A DNA stretch of 49,260 nucleotides from Novosphingobium aerophilum (GTDB taxonomy: Bacteria; Pseudomonadota; Alphaproteobacteria; Sphingomonadales; Sphingomonadaceae): NCBI RefSeq assembly GCF_014230305.1, contig NZ_JACLAU010000026.1:1-49260 (forward strand), read 5' to 3'. The stretch's first letter is position 1; each line of letters starts with the position of its first letter. Below are positions 1-8,580 of the stretch, one piece after another. The translations under genes and the position numbers were made by a program. The notes beneath the pieces are model-generated. The model ran no database searches, was not told where the DNA came from, and saw only the letters and a program-made list of their open reading frames with translations.

Positions 1-354
1 TTTTTTCAGCAGACGGTTCTCGAGCGTCAGGTCGGCCACGCATTCCTTCAGGGCACGGGCCTCACGGCGCAGATCCTGCACTTCGCCGGTCGTTGCGGCA
101 CGGGCGGTGTCGCCGGCCAGGCGGCGCTTGCCGGCCTCCATGAACTCCTTCGACCACACGTAATACAGGCTCTGCGCAATGCCTTCCTTGCGGCACAGCT
201 CGGCGATGCTGTCCTCGCCGCGCAGGCCATCCAGCACAATGCGGATCTTGTCCTCAGCTGAGAAGTGCCGCCGCGTCTGCCGCCGGATGTCCTTCACCAC
301 CCGCTCAGCAGGGGCCTTGGCGGGCGATTTTTTCATGGAGGGTTGGGGCTTCAT
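1..354 (-). CDS. IS3-family transposase OrfA (partial)
   Basis: N-terminal OrfA protein of an IS3-family transposase, about 118 codons visible. It carries the helix-turn-helix that binds the IS ends: residues from about 30 read RRHFSAEDKIRIVLDGLRGE, followed by a SIAELCRKEGI-QSLYY-W recognition helix and a C-terminal leucine-zipper-like coiled coil ending in LLKK. The reading frame meets A6 at the window edge, where IS3 elements typically shift -1 into orfB. The start at 354 has a good GAAGGA ribosome-binding site. A second ATG at 336 is possible but lacks one. The element has inserted into thiolase sequence. Confidence 0.85.
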   Translation of the reverse strand, partial: MKPQPSMKKSPAKAPAERVVKDIRRQTRRHFSAEDKIRIVLDGLRGEDSIAELCRKEGIAQSLYYVWSKEFMEAGKRRLAGDTARAATTGEVQDLRREARALKECVADLTLENRLLKK

Positions 355-393
355 CTTCGTTCCTTCGTCACTGCGACGAAGCCCCAACCCTCC
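337..393 (-). repeat. 16-bp perfect inverted repeat enclosing the orfA ribosome-binding site
   Basis: Plus-strand arms are GGAGGGTTGGGGCTTC (337-352) and GAAGCCCCAACCCTCC (378-393), separated by 25 nt. In the leftward transcript the second arm begins at the G of the orfA AUG, and the loop holds the GAAGGA ribosome-binding site. A transcript entering from outside would fold this region and hide the start. Confidence 0.85.
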
Positions 394-440
394 TTAATTC
401 ACAACCTCAAATCTGTGCCATTGGTGCTGACGGGGGACAC

Positions 441-1155
441 GAAAGTCTGGGCCAGTCCAGTCGCGCCGATCGGATGGCCCTTGCTTTCAAGACCCCCACT
501 AGGGTTGACCGGCGTTCGGCCTCCCAACGCGGTGTGACCTTGTATGGCTGCTAGTCCACCCTCACCGCGAGGTGCCAGGCCAAGGTTCTCGACCTGGATG
601 ACTTCGCCGACAGCGGTTGCATCGTGAACTTCGGCCAGATCTATATCGCAAGGACCGATCGAAGCAGCCTCGAATGCTTTCAGGGCGGTAACCCGACCGA
701 TGTGCTGCTCAAGATCGTCGGGATGCCGGTGTACCGAGCTTCCAAGGGTACAGGCGCGCAGTTCTACGGCACGGGACTGAACGCCCAGCCGGCGTAGACC
801 GGCCTCAGTGCAAAGTACTGCCGCCGCCGCCCCGTCACTGACCGGGGCGCACATTGGCAAGGTTAGTGGCCAGGCGATTGGGCGGTCGGCCAACACTTCC
901 TCGATCGAATAGGCGCGGCGATACTGAGCGCGTTCATTATGAACCGAATGGGCATGGTTCTTGGCCGCGACAGCAGCAAAGTGCTGAGCAGTCGAGCCAT
1001 ATAGCCGCATGTGCTGACGCGCGAAAGCAGCGTAGATGTCCATGAAGACGCTGCGCCGGTCAGCCGGAGGAGGCAACGTTGTCTCGTCCATCCCTCCGAG
1101 TGCTAAAAGGGTGTCCCGGCTCTTTTCGGCTACCGCTACATCCCAGCCTGAATCG
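441..1155 (-). pseudogene. Thiolase (SCP-x/acetyl-CoA acetyltransferase type), truncated at both ends
   Basis: Fragment of a degradative thiolase of the SCP2/lipid-transfer type. The frame is open from about 1155, and recognisable sequence (VAVAEKSRDTLLALGG) lies upstream of the first ATG at 1091. The middle has a DGAAAAVL motif, then DLAEVHDATAVGEV, and the C-terminal catalytic segment GG-ESKGHPIGATGLAQ. The N-terminal half with the acyl-accepting Cys is missing, being replaced by TonB-receptor sequence near 1155. The last residues are lost where IS sequence begins near 439-450. The protein cannot be functional. Confidence 0.8.
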
Positions 1156-1662
1156 AATATGCTAGCCTAGCCGCGTCGAGAGCTCGCCCAAGCCCGTCTT
1201 AGTTTCGAAATTGAGTCCAAGCGACAAGGTGCTTTTTGGAGCGCGTTGCATGCGGTTGCCGCTGAAATCGAGCGTTGGGTTGAACACATAGTTTTTGAAC
1301 TTCGCGTCAAGATAACCATAGCTGAAATCGAGCGACCAGTTGCTGTTGAAGACGGCCCGCCCTTCCATTTCGAAGCCTTTGATCCGGCTGTTCGCAGCAT
1401 TTGCAGTCAGAACTGCAGTAACGCCGGGAGCGAACTGGATCACACGCAACTGCTGCAGATCACGATAGTTCATGCTGAAGACCGCGGCATTCAAGCGCAG
1501 GTGTCGATCAAGCAAAGTCGTGCGCAGGCCAGCTTCATACGAATCGACCGATTCCGGATTGGCAACTTGCTGGGCAACCACAGGCGAAACAGCGATGAAC
1601 TGAAATGCGCCTGATTTGAAGCCCGAAGTATAAGACGCATACTGGAACAGGCCCGAACTCAC
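1156..1662 (-). pseudogene. TonB-dependent receptor, internal beta-barrel fragment
   Basis: About 165 codons from the C-terminal half of a sphingomonad TonB-dependent receptor. Typical barrel signatures are FQYASYTSGFKSGAF, ANPESVDSYEAGLRTTLLD, NAAVFSMNYRDLQQ and NAANSRIKGFEMEG. There is no signal peptide, plug or C-terminal aromatic strand. The apparent GTG start at 1662 is simply where the fragment joins acyl-CoA synthetase sequence on the other strand. The stop at about 1162 lies at the join with the thiolase fragment. It is a remnant produced by deletions. Confidence 0.75.
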
Positions 1663-2065
1663 CGCGGAGGCTCTGCGAGGTGGCTGGATGCATACTGGCG
1701 ATGTGGGCTACCTGGATGATGATGGGTACCTTTTCGTCGTCGATCGCCTCAAAGACATGATTATCACCGGCGGGGAGAACGTGTGGTCTCAAGAAGTTGA
1801 GAATGCGCTTGCCTCGCATCCCGCTGTTTCCCTGTGCGCGGTTGTCGGCAAGCCCGACCCCCTCTGGGGTGAAACGGTCCATGCAATCGTAAACCTGCGC
1901 GAAAACGCCAGCGCCAGTGAAGCAGAGCTGATCGCCCACTGCCGCGACCTGATCGCGCACTACAAGTGTCCGCGCAGCGTCGACATTCGAGCAACACCTT
2001 TGCCGCTTAGCGGTGCCAACAAAGTCTTAAAGGCCGATTTGCGTGCCGAGTTCACTCAACCCTAA
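1660..2065 (+). pseudogene. Acyl-CoA synthetase (AMP-dependent), C-terminal fragment
   Basis: C-terminal domain of an ANL-superfamily fatty-acid/aryl-CoA ligase. In-frame sequence upstream of the first ATG (TAEALRGG) leads into W-HTGDVGYLDDDGYLFVVDRLKD, then the hinge and IITGGENVWSQEVENAL (motif A8 region), and ends with a PLSGANKVLKADLR segment carrying the catalytic Lys. About 135 codons of a usual 500 or more remain. The adenylation core is absent, and the 5' side abuts the TonB fragment near 1660. Confidence 0.8.
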
Positions 2066-2194
2066 AGCTATACTGGGCGTCTGGTATCAAAAGCCTCGGC
2101 CCGCAAAGGCGGGGTATAGCGAATGCGACAGGAGAACCTGTAGCCCAGCTTCACGACCCGGTGGGGGGATATACCTGCCGCGAAGATGGGGTAA

Positions 2195-2359
2195 AACGCT
2201 CGGCGCCATTTGTCGTTCGGATATAGTATTCACCGCTGCGTGGGCGCGCGTCTCGCCGAATTGCAGATCCAGATCTTGCTAGAAGAGATGATCAAGCGGA
2301 ACATGCGGGTAAGCTTGGCTGGACCGGTCGTGAACCGTACCCGTTTCTCGCAATTGTAA
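2195..2359 (+). pseudogene. Cytochrome P450, C-terminal fragment with the heme-binding loop
   Basis: A 54-codon remnant. It opens with [17 protein letters not shown], the P450 heme signature FGxGxHxCxG with the axial Cys (the second G is S here), followed by [15 protein letters not shown] and a short C-terminal tail before TAA at 2357. The sequence 5' of 2195 does not continue the P450 frame; an in-frame TAA immediately precedes it. It fits the CYP family seen in sphingomonad terpenoid, steroid and cyclic-hydrocarbon clusters, and it sits beside thiolase and acyl-CoA synthetase remnants. Confidence 0.75.
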
Positions 2360-2377
2360 ATTCCGCGCCCGTCGTTG

Positions 2378-2824
2378 TCAGCTAAAGCCTCGCCCACCTA
2401 TTTTCGCCTGCAAGCGGGTTCGCGCAGTATTTAGAATTTGAAGTATCTCTGCCCATCTCGCTTCTGGCGTCATATCATCAGGATGCGGCCCGCCAGGCAG
2501 CCAGGCTCGATCCGGTTGCGGCTGATAGACATGACGGTTGGCAAAGAGATCCTTCACCAGCGACGGCTTCTTCGCGAGGATCGCCAAGAGGACTTGCGCC
2601 GGTCCCGACGGTTCACGGCGGCCCTGCTCCCAATTGAGCAAAGTGCCTTTTGGCACTCCAATGCTCTGGGCGAACTCGAACTGGGACAATCCGGTTTTCG
2701 AACGGAGAGCGGCGACATTCACAGGCGGGACTTTCACTCGAGGCTGTCTGCCTTCGCTGTTGCCAGATCCGACATAAGTCACGGTTACTTTCAGCCCATC
2801 GAGGGCGCTTTTTCTCTTTGTCAT
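2378..2824 (-). CDS. XRE-family HTH regulator, orphan HigA/NadS-like
   Basis: About 148-residue DNA-binding protein with one Cro/C1-type helix-turn-helix: VAALRSKTGLSQFEFAQSIGVPKGTLLNWEQGRREPSGPA. This is followed by LLAILAKKPSLVKDL, the arrangement of HigA/NadS-type antitoxins. No RelE/HigB-like toxin gene is visible on either side, so it may be an orphan antitoxin-like repressor. A TTG start at 2848 would add eight residues; I prefer the ATG at 2824. The region upstream carries an inverted repeat and an 11-bp repeat that could be its operator. Confidence 0.7.
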   Translation of the reverse strand: MTKRKSALDGLKVTVTYVGSGNSEGRQPRVKVPPVNVAALRSKTGLSQFEFAQSIGVPKGTLLNWEQGRREPSGPAQVLLAILAKKPSLVKDLFANRHVYQPQPDRAWLPGGPHPDDMTPEARWAEILQILNTARTRLQAKIGGRGFS

Positions 2825-2846
2825 GGGGCTGGCTAAGTTCGGTGCC

Positions 2847-3112
2847 AAAGTGCGTCAATGGCGCACACTTGGGCCGTCGGCCGGCGGCAATGACAGGCGG
2901 CTCAAAAACCGTACTGAACGCAATTCAGTGGAGAGCTTTTTAGGCCTCAAAAATGGCGGATTTGAGCCATTCCGTTATGATTGCACGTTTTTTAGTTCGC
3001 GAAACGCTTTTGGGTAGGCGGACAATTTCGCGAAATTCCGAATGATCATCCGGGTGCGAGGCTATCCACTGAAACTACTCGAAAATATCGCAAAGCTACT
3101 GAAAGTGCGTCA
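2847..3112. promoter_or_regulatory. Regulatory gap: inverted repeat and paired 11-bp direct repeats
   Basis: The 2825-3181 gap has no convincing gene. It contains the inverted repeat GTGCG-N7-CGCAC at 2850-2866, just upstream of the XRE gene. The 11-mer AAAGTGCGTCA occurs exactly twice, at 2847-2857 and 3102-3112, the second copy about 70 bp before proX. The repeats are seen directly; XRE binding that controls both divergent genes is inferred. Confidence 0.45.
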
Positions 3113-3181
3113 TTTTTTGTAACGTTTGAGTGTCGGGAGCAGTTTCGATGCCGGTCTCTTTCGGCAAATGGCGGAGCGAGA

Positions 3182-3667
3182 ATGACCGAAGACGACATTT
3201 ATCAGGATTTCACGCAGGCAGGGATCGCCTTCGAGTGCCTGGAGCATCCTGCTGTCCACACTGTGGAGGAAAGCGCCTCCATTCACGAGCAGCTTCCCGC
3301 AGCGCATACGAAAAACCTCTTCCTCAAGGACAAGAGCGGGCAATTCTGGCTCGTTACGCTGCCCAGTGACAAGCGCGCCGATTTAAAGGCGTTTGCCGCT
3401 CTGCTCGGAGCAGGCAAGTTCTCTTTTGCCAAACCGGACGATATGGAGCGCCTGCTCAAGGTGACGCCAGGATCGGTGACCCCATTAGCGGCGGCGAACG
3501 CCGAACCTGGCCATGTTACGCTCGTCTTTGACGCCAGTTTTCGCGAGGCTGAGCGGATCGCGATCCACCCGCTTCGCAATACGGCGACGATCGCCCTCCC
3601 CTTTGAGGCCTTGATGTCCTGGCTATCGGGACGAGGCGTCTCCACGGCGGTTGTCGAGCTGCCATGA
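3182..3667 (+). CDS. proX: Prolyl-tRNA deacylase ProX (YbaK/EbsC family)
   Basis: Free-standing trans-editing enzyme, 161 aa, that hydrolyses misacylated Ala- or Cys-tRNA(Pro) type products in the cytoplasm. Family features are the N-terminal YxxL-x-HPAVxTVEE segment, TKNLFLKDKSGQFWLVTLPSDKRADLKA, the central KVTPGSVTPLAAAN loop and the terminal RIAIHPLRNTATIAL segment. The length matches the ProX subgroup (about 165). The start at 3182 follows GGCGGAG. It precedes the sarcosine oxidase operon on the same strand but is 346 bp away, so it is probably a separate transcript. The assignment between ProX and the closely related YbaK is by length and motif. Confidence 0.85.
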   Translation: MTEDDIYQDFTQAGIAFECLEHPAVHTVEESASIHEQLPAAHTKNLFLKDKSGQFWLVTLPSDKRADLKAFAALLGAGKFSFAKPDDMERLLKVTPGSVTPLAAANAEPGHVTLVFDASFREAERIAIHPLRNTATIALPFEALMSWLSGRGVSTAVVELP

Positions 3668-3920
3668 TCGAGAGGCCGCTCGAGGGTTGAATGGATGCCG
3701 GACGGGCGGTGAAGCAACGACCTGATCCAGAGAGAGCCTCGGTGAAGATTGCTCCGGCCGGGGAAGATTGGCGACGGAGATGGCGTCATAGACGCTTGCC
3801 GTCGAAGACCATGTTTCATGCAAGGGGACATCTGACGCGAGGGCCGGGCAAGCCATCCCGCCACCCTTTTCAGCCGCGCACGGCGCGTCGCTGCCTATCC
3901 GATCCGGCACGAACGAGAAT

Positions 3921-3952
3921 ATGTCGTTTCGCTGCACCCCTGATGGCGCAAA
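3921..3952 (+). promoter_or_regulatory. Candidate GbdR-like operator upstream of soxB
   Basis: ATGTCG (3921-3926) and GATGGCGCAAA (3942-3952) are separated by 15 nt. The same two blocks with the same spacing occur upstream of etfB (14425-14456). The ATGTCG/ATGGCG half-sites repeat at 22 bp, about two helical turns, as expected for an AraC-family activator. The rest of the 3668-4013 gap shows no gene. Confidence 0.55.
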
Positions 3953-4013
3953 TATCCTGTTCCGCCTTGCCGGTCTCGTCAATGATGAGGTTCGAACCAT
4001 CGTAAGGCCTGCC

Positions 4014-5267
4014 ATGACCCGTTTTTCCTTCCCGTCTTTGATTGCGAATGCGTTGACGGGGCACAAAAACTGGGAACAGCAGTGGCCAGATGCAGCGCCG
4101 AAAGCAGAATATGATGTCGTGATCGTCGGCGCCGGAGGCCATGGGTTGGGCGCCGGTTATTATTTGGCGAAAGAACATGGCATCACGAACGTAGCGGTGA
4201 TCGACAAAGGTTGGCTTGGAGGCGGCAATACCGGGCGAAATACCACCATCATTCGATCGAATTACCTCTATGACGAGAGCGCAGCACTCTACGAGCATGC
4301 GCTGAAACTGTGGGAAGGCTTGTCACAGGAGCTCAATTATAACGTCATGTTTTCGCAGCGCGGCGTCATGATGCTTGCGCACTCGGTGCACGACGTTCAG
4401 ATTTTCAAGCGCCACATCCATTCCAATCGCCTGAACGGGATCGACAATGAGTGGCTTACGCCGGAGCAGGCGCAGGCCTTCTGCCCACCGCTCAGCATTG
4501 CGGCTGACGCGCGCTATCCTGTCATGGGCGCTGCACTTCAGCGGCGCGGAGGCGTCGCCCGCCATGACGCGGTCGCATGGGGCTATGCGCGAGGCGCTGC
4601 GGCGCGTGGGGTCGACATCATTCAGAACTGCCCCGTCACGGCGATCCGACGTGATGCCAGCGGGAAAGTGATCGGCGTCGATACGGCGCGCGGCTTTATC
4701 AAGGCCAAGAAGGTCGCGGTCGCCGCTGCCGGCAATACGTCCGTCGTGATGGACACGGCGGGTGTCCGCCTGCCGCTTGAAAGCTATCCGCTGCAGGCCC
4801 TGGTGTCTGAGCCGGTCAAGCCCGTCTTCCCATGCGTGGTCATGTCCAACACGGTCCACGCCTATATTTCCCAGTCGGACAAGGGCGAGCTCGTCATCGG
4901 CTCGGGCACGGATCAATATGTGTCCTACAGTCAGCGCGGCGGGTTGCCGCTCATCGAGCATACTGTCGCCGCGATCTGCGAGATTTTCCCGATTTTCACG
5001 CGGATGCGCATGCTGCGAAAATGGGGCGGCATCGTGGATGTCACGCCTGATCGGTCCCCGATCATCGGCAAGACCCCCGTGCCTGGCCTTTACGTCAACT
5101 GCGGCTGGGGGACCGGTGGCTTCAAGGCGACGCCGGGTTCGGCACATGTCTTTGCGCACACCATTGCTCGGGGCGAGCCGCACCCGATCAACGCGCCCTT
5201 CACGTTGGACCGCTTTAAAACTGGCCGGTTGATCGATGAAGCTGCCGCTGCAGCCGTCGCGCACTGA
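4014..5267 (+). CDS. soxB: Heterotetrameric sarcosine oxidase subunit beta
   Basis: Catalytic subunit that oxidises sarcosine to glycine. It is 417 aa, the standard length. The Rossmann FAD motif [10 protein letters not shown] is at residues 39-48, followed by [36 protein letters not shown] supplies His184, the expected site of covalent FMN attachment. The C-terminal [13 protein letters not shown] closes the flavin site. The start was moved from an upstream ATG at 3921 to 4014 because [10 protein letters not shown] is the typical SoxB beginning and a TAAGG lies just upstream. It is the first gene of soxBDAG-glyA and follows a regulatory element shared with etfB. Confidence 0.97.
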   Translation: MTRFSFPSLIANALTGHKNWEQQWPDAAPKAEYDVVIVGAGGHGLGAGYYLAKEHGITNVAVIDKGWLGGGNTGRNTTIIRSNYLYDESAALYEHALKLWEGLSQELNYNVMFSQRGVMMLAHSVHDVQIFKRHIHSNRLNGIDNEWLTPEQAQAFCPPLSIAADARYPVMGAALQRRGGVARHDAVAWGYARGAAARGVDIIQNCPVTAIRRDASGKVIGVDTARGFIKAKKVAVAAAGNTSVVMDTAGVRLPLESYPLQALVSEPVKPVFPCVVMSNTVHAYISQSDKGELVIGSGTDQYVSYSQRGGLPLIEHTVAAICEIFPIFTRMRMLRKWGGIVDVTPDRSPIIGKTPVPGLYVNCGWGTGGFKATPGSAHVFAHTIARGEPHPINAPFTLDRFKTGRLIDEAAAAAVAH

Positions 5268-5279
5268 AGGACTGACGCC

Positions 5280-5579
5280 ATGCTTCTCATTCGTTGCCCC
5301 TATTGCAACGCCGAACGCCCTGAAGTCGAGTTTGTCTATGCCGGAGAAGCGCATATCGTCCGCCCGGTCGATCCATCTCAGACCGATGACGATCAGTGGC
5401 GGGACCATCTCTATGTGCGGAACAACGCGCGCGGTCTCCACTTCGAGCGGTGGCGTCATATCCATGGCTGCGCGCGCTTCTTCAACGCGCTGCGCGATAC
5501 GGTCAGCGACAAGTTTGTGACCACATATAAAGCGGGGCTGCCTCGCCCGCGCATCGAAGATATCAAGGAAAGCATGTGA
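5280..5579 (+). CDS. soxD: Sarcosine oxidase subunit delta
   Basis: Small 99-aa structural subunit of the sarcosine oxidase heterotetramer. Zinc ligands are visible as CPYC (Cys6, Cys9) and the later H-x-H-G-C segment (His60/His62, Cys64), with the family core W-RDHLYVRNN-RG-H-ERW-H--GCARFF. It sits 12 bp after soxB and its final codons overlap the GTG start of soxA, so the three are translated together. Confidence 0.96.
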   Translation: MLLIRCPYCNAERPEVEFVYAGEAHIVRPVDPSQTDDDQWRDHLYVRNNARGLHFERWRHIHGCARFFNALRDTVSDKFVTTYKAGLPRPRIEDIKESM

Positions 5580-8569
5580 CGAAGGCTCATCGCATCGTCG
5601 GACGTGGCCGGATCGACGCCAGCCGCCCCGTGCACTTCACCTTCAATGGTGTCGAGTATCAGGGTTATCGAGGAGACACGCTGGCATCCGCGCTGATGGC
5701 CAACGGCGTTCATCTCGTCGGGCGCTCATTCAAATATCACCGACCACGCGGCATTTTGGGCGCCGGCTCGGAAGAGCCAAATGCGCTCGTCGGTGTGACG
5801 CACGGCCAAGGGCGATTTGAGCCCAACACCCGCGCCACGATGCTGGAGATCTATCCTGGCCTGGCGACCAGGAGCCAGAACCACTGGCCCTCGCTGAAAT
5901 GGGATGTCGGCGCAATCAATGACGCCCTTTACATGCTGTTCTCCGCGGGCTTCTACTACAAGACGTTCATGTGGCCGAAAGCGTTCTGGACCAAGGTCTA
6001 TGAACCGTTCATCCGACGCGCAGCAGGACTTGGCACCGCGCCGTTCGAGCCGGATCCGGACAGTTATGCCAGCCGCTTCGCCCACTGCGACATATTGGTG
6101 GTCGGCGGCGGTCCCGCCGGCATCGCCGCTGCATTGGCGGCAGGCCGGGCCGGCGCTAAAGTGATCTTGGTCGACGAACATGCGGACCTAGGCGGCTCGC
6201 TACTGTCCGAAACCGACGCGACCATTGCCGGCCTGACCGGCCAGCAATGGCTTGACGAGGCCCTTGCCGCCCTTGCCGATCTGCCGAACGTAACCTTGCT
6301 GTCTCGCACGACGGCAATTGGCTATTATCACGAGAATTTTGTTGGATTGTGCGAGCGTATTACCGACCATCTGGAGCATAGTTCGGTCGGAACGCCGCGC
6401 GAACGGCTGTGGAAAGTTCGGGCCGGGCAAGTGGTGCTCGCCCAGGGATCGATCGAGCGGCCACTGGTGTTCGATGGGAATGATCGCCCCGGTGTCATGC
6501 TGGCAGGCGCGGCCCGGACATATCTCAATCGCTATGGCGTCACGGTTGGCGAGCGTGCTGTCGTCGTCACGTCCCATGACAGCGCCTGGCTTGCTGCGTT
6601 CGACATGGCGAAAGCCGGCGTCAAGGTGGAAGCCATCGTCGATCTGCGCTCAGACCCTTCGGTGGACCTGCAGGAGCGCGCCCGCGTTTTGGGCATCCAG
6701 ATACTGGTGGGCTGGACGGTGACGGGAACCCGCGGCCGCTTGCGGATAAAGTCGGTGCGGGTCTGCCCTGTCGATCTGGGCGGAGATGCCCACATCCTGT
6801 CGTGCGACGTGCTCCTGATGTGCGGGGGCTGGACCCCGAGCCTTCATCTTTTCTCGCACTCCATGGGAAAATTGCGCTGGGATGAGAGCGAGCAGCGCTT
6901 TCTCCCCGGCGACCATGTCGAAGCAAGCCGCACCGTCGGGGCCGGAAACGGCAGCTTCGGGCTGGCAGCGGCCCTTGCGGAAGGCGATCAGGCGGGCGCC
7001 GCAGCCGCGCGGGAGCTTGGCTATGACAGCGCGCCAGCGACCTATCAGGTCAATGGTGAATTTGCGCTTTCCGGTCGCTATTTCAATGAATTGCCGACCG
7101 ATCGCAACCCAGGCAAGGCCAAGGCCTTCGTCGACTTCCAGAATGATGTGACCGCGAAGGACATTCGCCTTGCCGTTCGGGAGGGGTTCCGCTCCATCGA
7201 GCATGTAAAGCGCTATACGACCAACGGCATGGCGACGGACCAGGGCAAGACCTCGAACATGAATGGTCTGGCGATCGCCGCAGATGCTGTCGGGCGGCCG
7301 ATGCCGGAAGTGGGTCTCACGACGTTCAGGCCGCCTTATACGCCCACGACATTCGGTGCCTTTGCGGGCTATGCGCGCAACGGCCTGTTCGAGGTGACCC
7401 GCAAGACGCCGATCGATCAATGGGCAGAGAGCGAAGGCGCGATCTTTGAGCCCGTCTCGTTGTGGCGGCGCGCTTGGTATTTCCCCAAGGCCGGCGAGAC
7501 CATGCATGCGGCCGTCGCCCGCGAGTGCGCAGCAGTGCGCAGCTCCATCGGCATGTTCGACGCGTCGACGCTCGGCAAGATCGAGGTGGTCGGCCCGGAC
7601 GCGGCCGAATTCATGAACCGCCTCTATACAAATCCCTGGACCAAGCTGGCGCCAGGCCGCTGCAAATATGGCCTCCTGCTGGGTGAGGACGGGTTCATCC
7701 GTGACGATGGCGTCATAGGCCGCCTGGCGCAGGATCGCTTCCATGTCACCACCACGACCGGAGGCGCGGCGCGCGTCCTCAACATGATGGAGGATTATCT
7801 TCAGACGGAGTGGCCCGATCTGAAAGTCTGGCTCACATCGACGACGGAACAATGGGCGGTCATCGCACTCAATGGTCCCAACAGCCGCAAACTGCTCGAG
7901 CCTTTGGTGGAAGGCATTGACCTGTCGGACGAACAACTCCCGCACATGGCCGTTGCCGAAGGCAGCATCTGCGGCATCCCGACCCGCCTGTTCCGCGTCA
8001 GCTTCACCGGCGAGCGCGGCTATGAAGTCAATGTTCCTGCGCGTTACGGGCGCGCCGTCTGGGAGACGCTTTACGAGAGCGGCCAGGAGTACGGGATCGT
8101 AGCTTACGGCACGGAAACCATGCACGTCCTGCGTGCCGAGAAGGGCTATATCATCATCGGCCAGGATACGGACGGGACGCTGACGCCTAACGATGCCGGT
8201 TTGGGTTGGACGATCGGCAAGACGAAACCCGATTTCGTGGGTAAGCGCTCCCTCGCGCGACCGGACATGCTGAAGGATGATCGAAAGCAGCTGGTCGGGC
8301 TTCTCACGAGCGATCCCACGGTCATTCTGGAGGAGGGAGCCCAGATCGTTTTCGATCCGGATCAGCCAATCCCCATGAGAATGGTTGGCCATGTCACCTC
8401 TTCCTATTGGAGCGAGAGCCTTGGGCGATCAATTGCCTTGGCCGTGATCGAAGCAGGCAGTCGGCGCATTGGCGAGGTCGTTCACATTCCGATGCCAGAT
8501 CGCACCCATGCGGCCGTGATCAGCCAGACGGTTTTCTTCGATCCGCAAAATTCGCGCATTAACGCATAG
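5576..8569 (+). CDS. soxA: Sarcosine oxidase subunit alpha
   Basis: Large 997-aa subunit. The N-terminal domain (about 15-100; FNGVEYQGYRGDTLASALMA and FKYHRPRGILGAGSEEPNAL) resembles the ferredoxin-like/NAD-binding region. A dinucleotide-binding domain follows (DILVVGGGPAGIAAALAAGRAG near 170-190). The C-terminal half is a GcvT-like folate domain (AAVRSSIGMFDASTLGKIEVVGPDAAEF; RVSFTGERGYEVNVP). The enzyme moves the sarcosine methyl to THF as 5,10-methylene-THF. The start is GTG at 5576, overlapping the soxD stop. Length and domain order are standard. Confidence 0.97.
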   Translation: MTKAHRIVGRGRIDASRPVHFTFNGVEYQGYRGDTLASALMANGVHLVGRSFKYHRPRGILGAGSEEPNALVGVTHGQGRFEPNTRATMLEIYPGLATRSQNHWPSLKWDVGAINDALYMLFSAGFYYKTFMWPKAFWTKVYEPFIRRAAGLGTAPFEPDPDSYASRFAHCDILVVGGGPAGIAAALAAGRAGAKVILVDEHADLGGSLLSETDATIAGLTGQQWLDEALAALADLPNVTLLSRTTAIGYYHENFVGLCERITDHLEHSSVGTPRERLWKVRAGQVVLAQGSIERPLVFDGNDRPGVMLAGAARTYLNRYGVTVGERAVVVTSHDSAWLAAFDMAKAGVKVEAIVDLRSDPSVDLQERARVLGIQILVGWTVTGTRGRLRIKSVRVCPVDLGGDAHILSCDVLLMCGGWTPSLHLFSHSMGKLRWDESEQRFLPGDHVEASRTVGAGNGSFGLAAALAEGDQAGAAAARELGYDSAPATYQVNGEFALSGRYFNELPTDRNPGKAKAFVDFQNDVTAKDIRLAVREGFRSIEHVKRYTTNGMATDQGKTSNMNGLAIAADAVGRPMPEVGLTTFRPPYTPTTFGAFAGYARNGLFEVTRKTPIDQWAESEGAIFEPVSLWRRAWYFPKAGETMHAAVARECAAVRSSIGMFDASTLGKIEVVGPDAAEFMNRLYTNPWTKLAPGRCKYGLLLGEDGFIRDDGVIGRLAQDRFHVTTTTGGAARVLNMMEDYLQTEWPDLKVWLTSTTEQWAVIALNGPNSRKLLEPLVEGIDLSDEQLPHMAVAEGSICGIPTRLFRVSFTGERGYEVNVPARYGRAVWETLYESGQEYGIVAYGTETMHVLRAEKGYIIIGQDTDGTLTPNDAGLGWTIGKTKPDFVGKRSLARPDMLKDDRKQLVGLLTSDPTVILEEGAQIVFDPDQPIPMRMVGHVTSSYWSESLGRSIALAVIEAGSRRIGEVVHIPMPDRTHAAVISQTVFFDPQNSRINA

Positions 8570-8580
8570 GAGCCGGGACG

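Larger units (their letters stand above)
1..439 (-). mobile_element. 5' end of an IS3-family insertion sequence (partial)
   Basis: The left part of an IS3-type element, transcribed leftward and running off the window at position 1. It contains orfA, a 16-bp perfect inverted repeat around the orfA start, and a run of six A on the coding strand at the window edge (positions 1-6), the usual slippery site for making the OrfAB transposase. The outer end is placed near 439, where the complementary strand begins TGTCCCCC next to thiolase coding sequence. That end is inferred from the loss of thiolase similarity and the TG terminus; the other terminus is outside the window. Confidence 0.7.

Noticed and set aside
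3043..3123. 26-codon frame beginning near 3043
   Set aside because: Too short, no ribosome-binding site, and it crosses the repeat region.
3921..4013. Upstream in-frame extension of soxB from the ATG at 3921
   Set aside because: The typical SoxB N-terminus begins at 4014, and the extension overlaps the promoter element shared with etfB.
4323..5465. 380-codon leftward frame antisense to soxB/soxD
   Set aside because: It is the shadow of a strongly supported gene and has no recognisable motifs.
6650..8392. 580-codon leftward frame antisense to soxA
   Set aside because: Long antisense frames are common in high-G+C genes; its Arg/His-rich composition is not protein-like.
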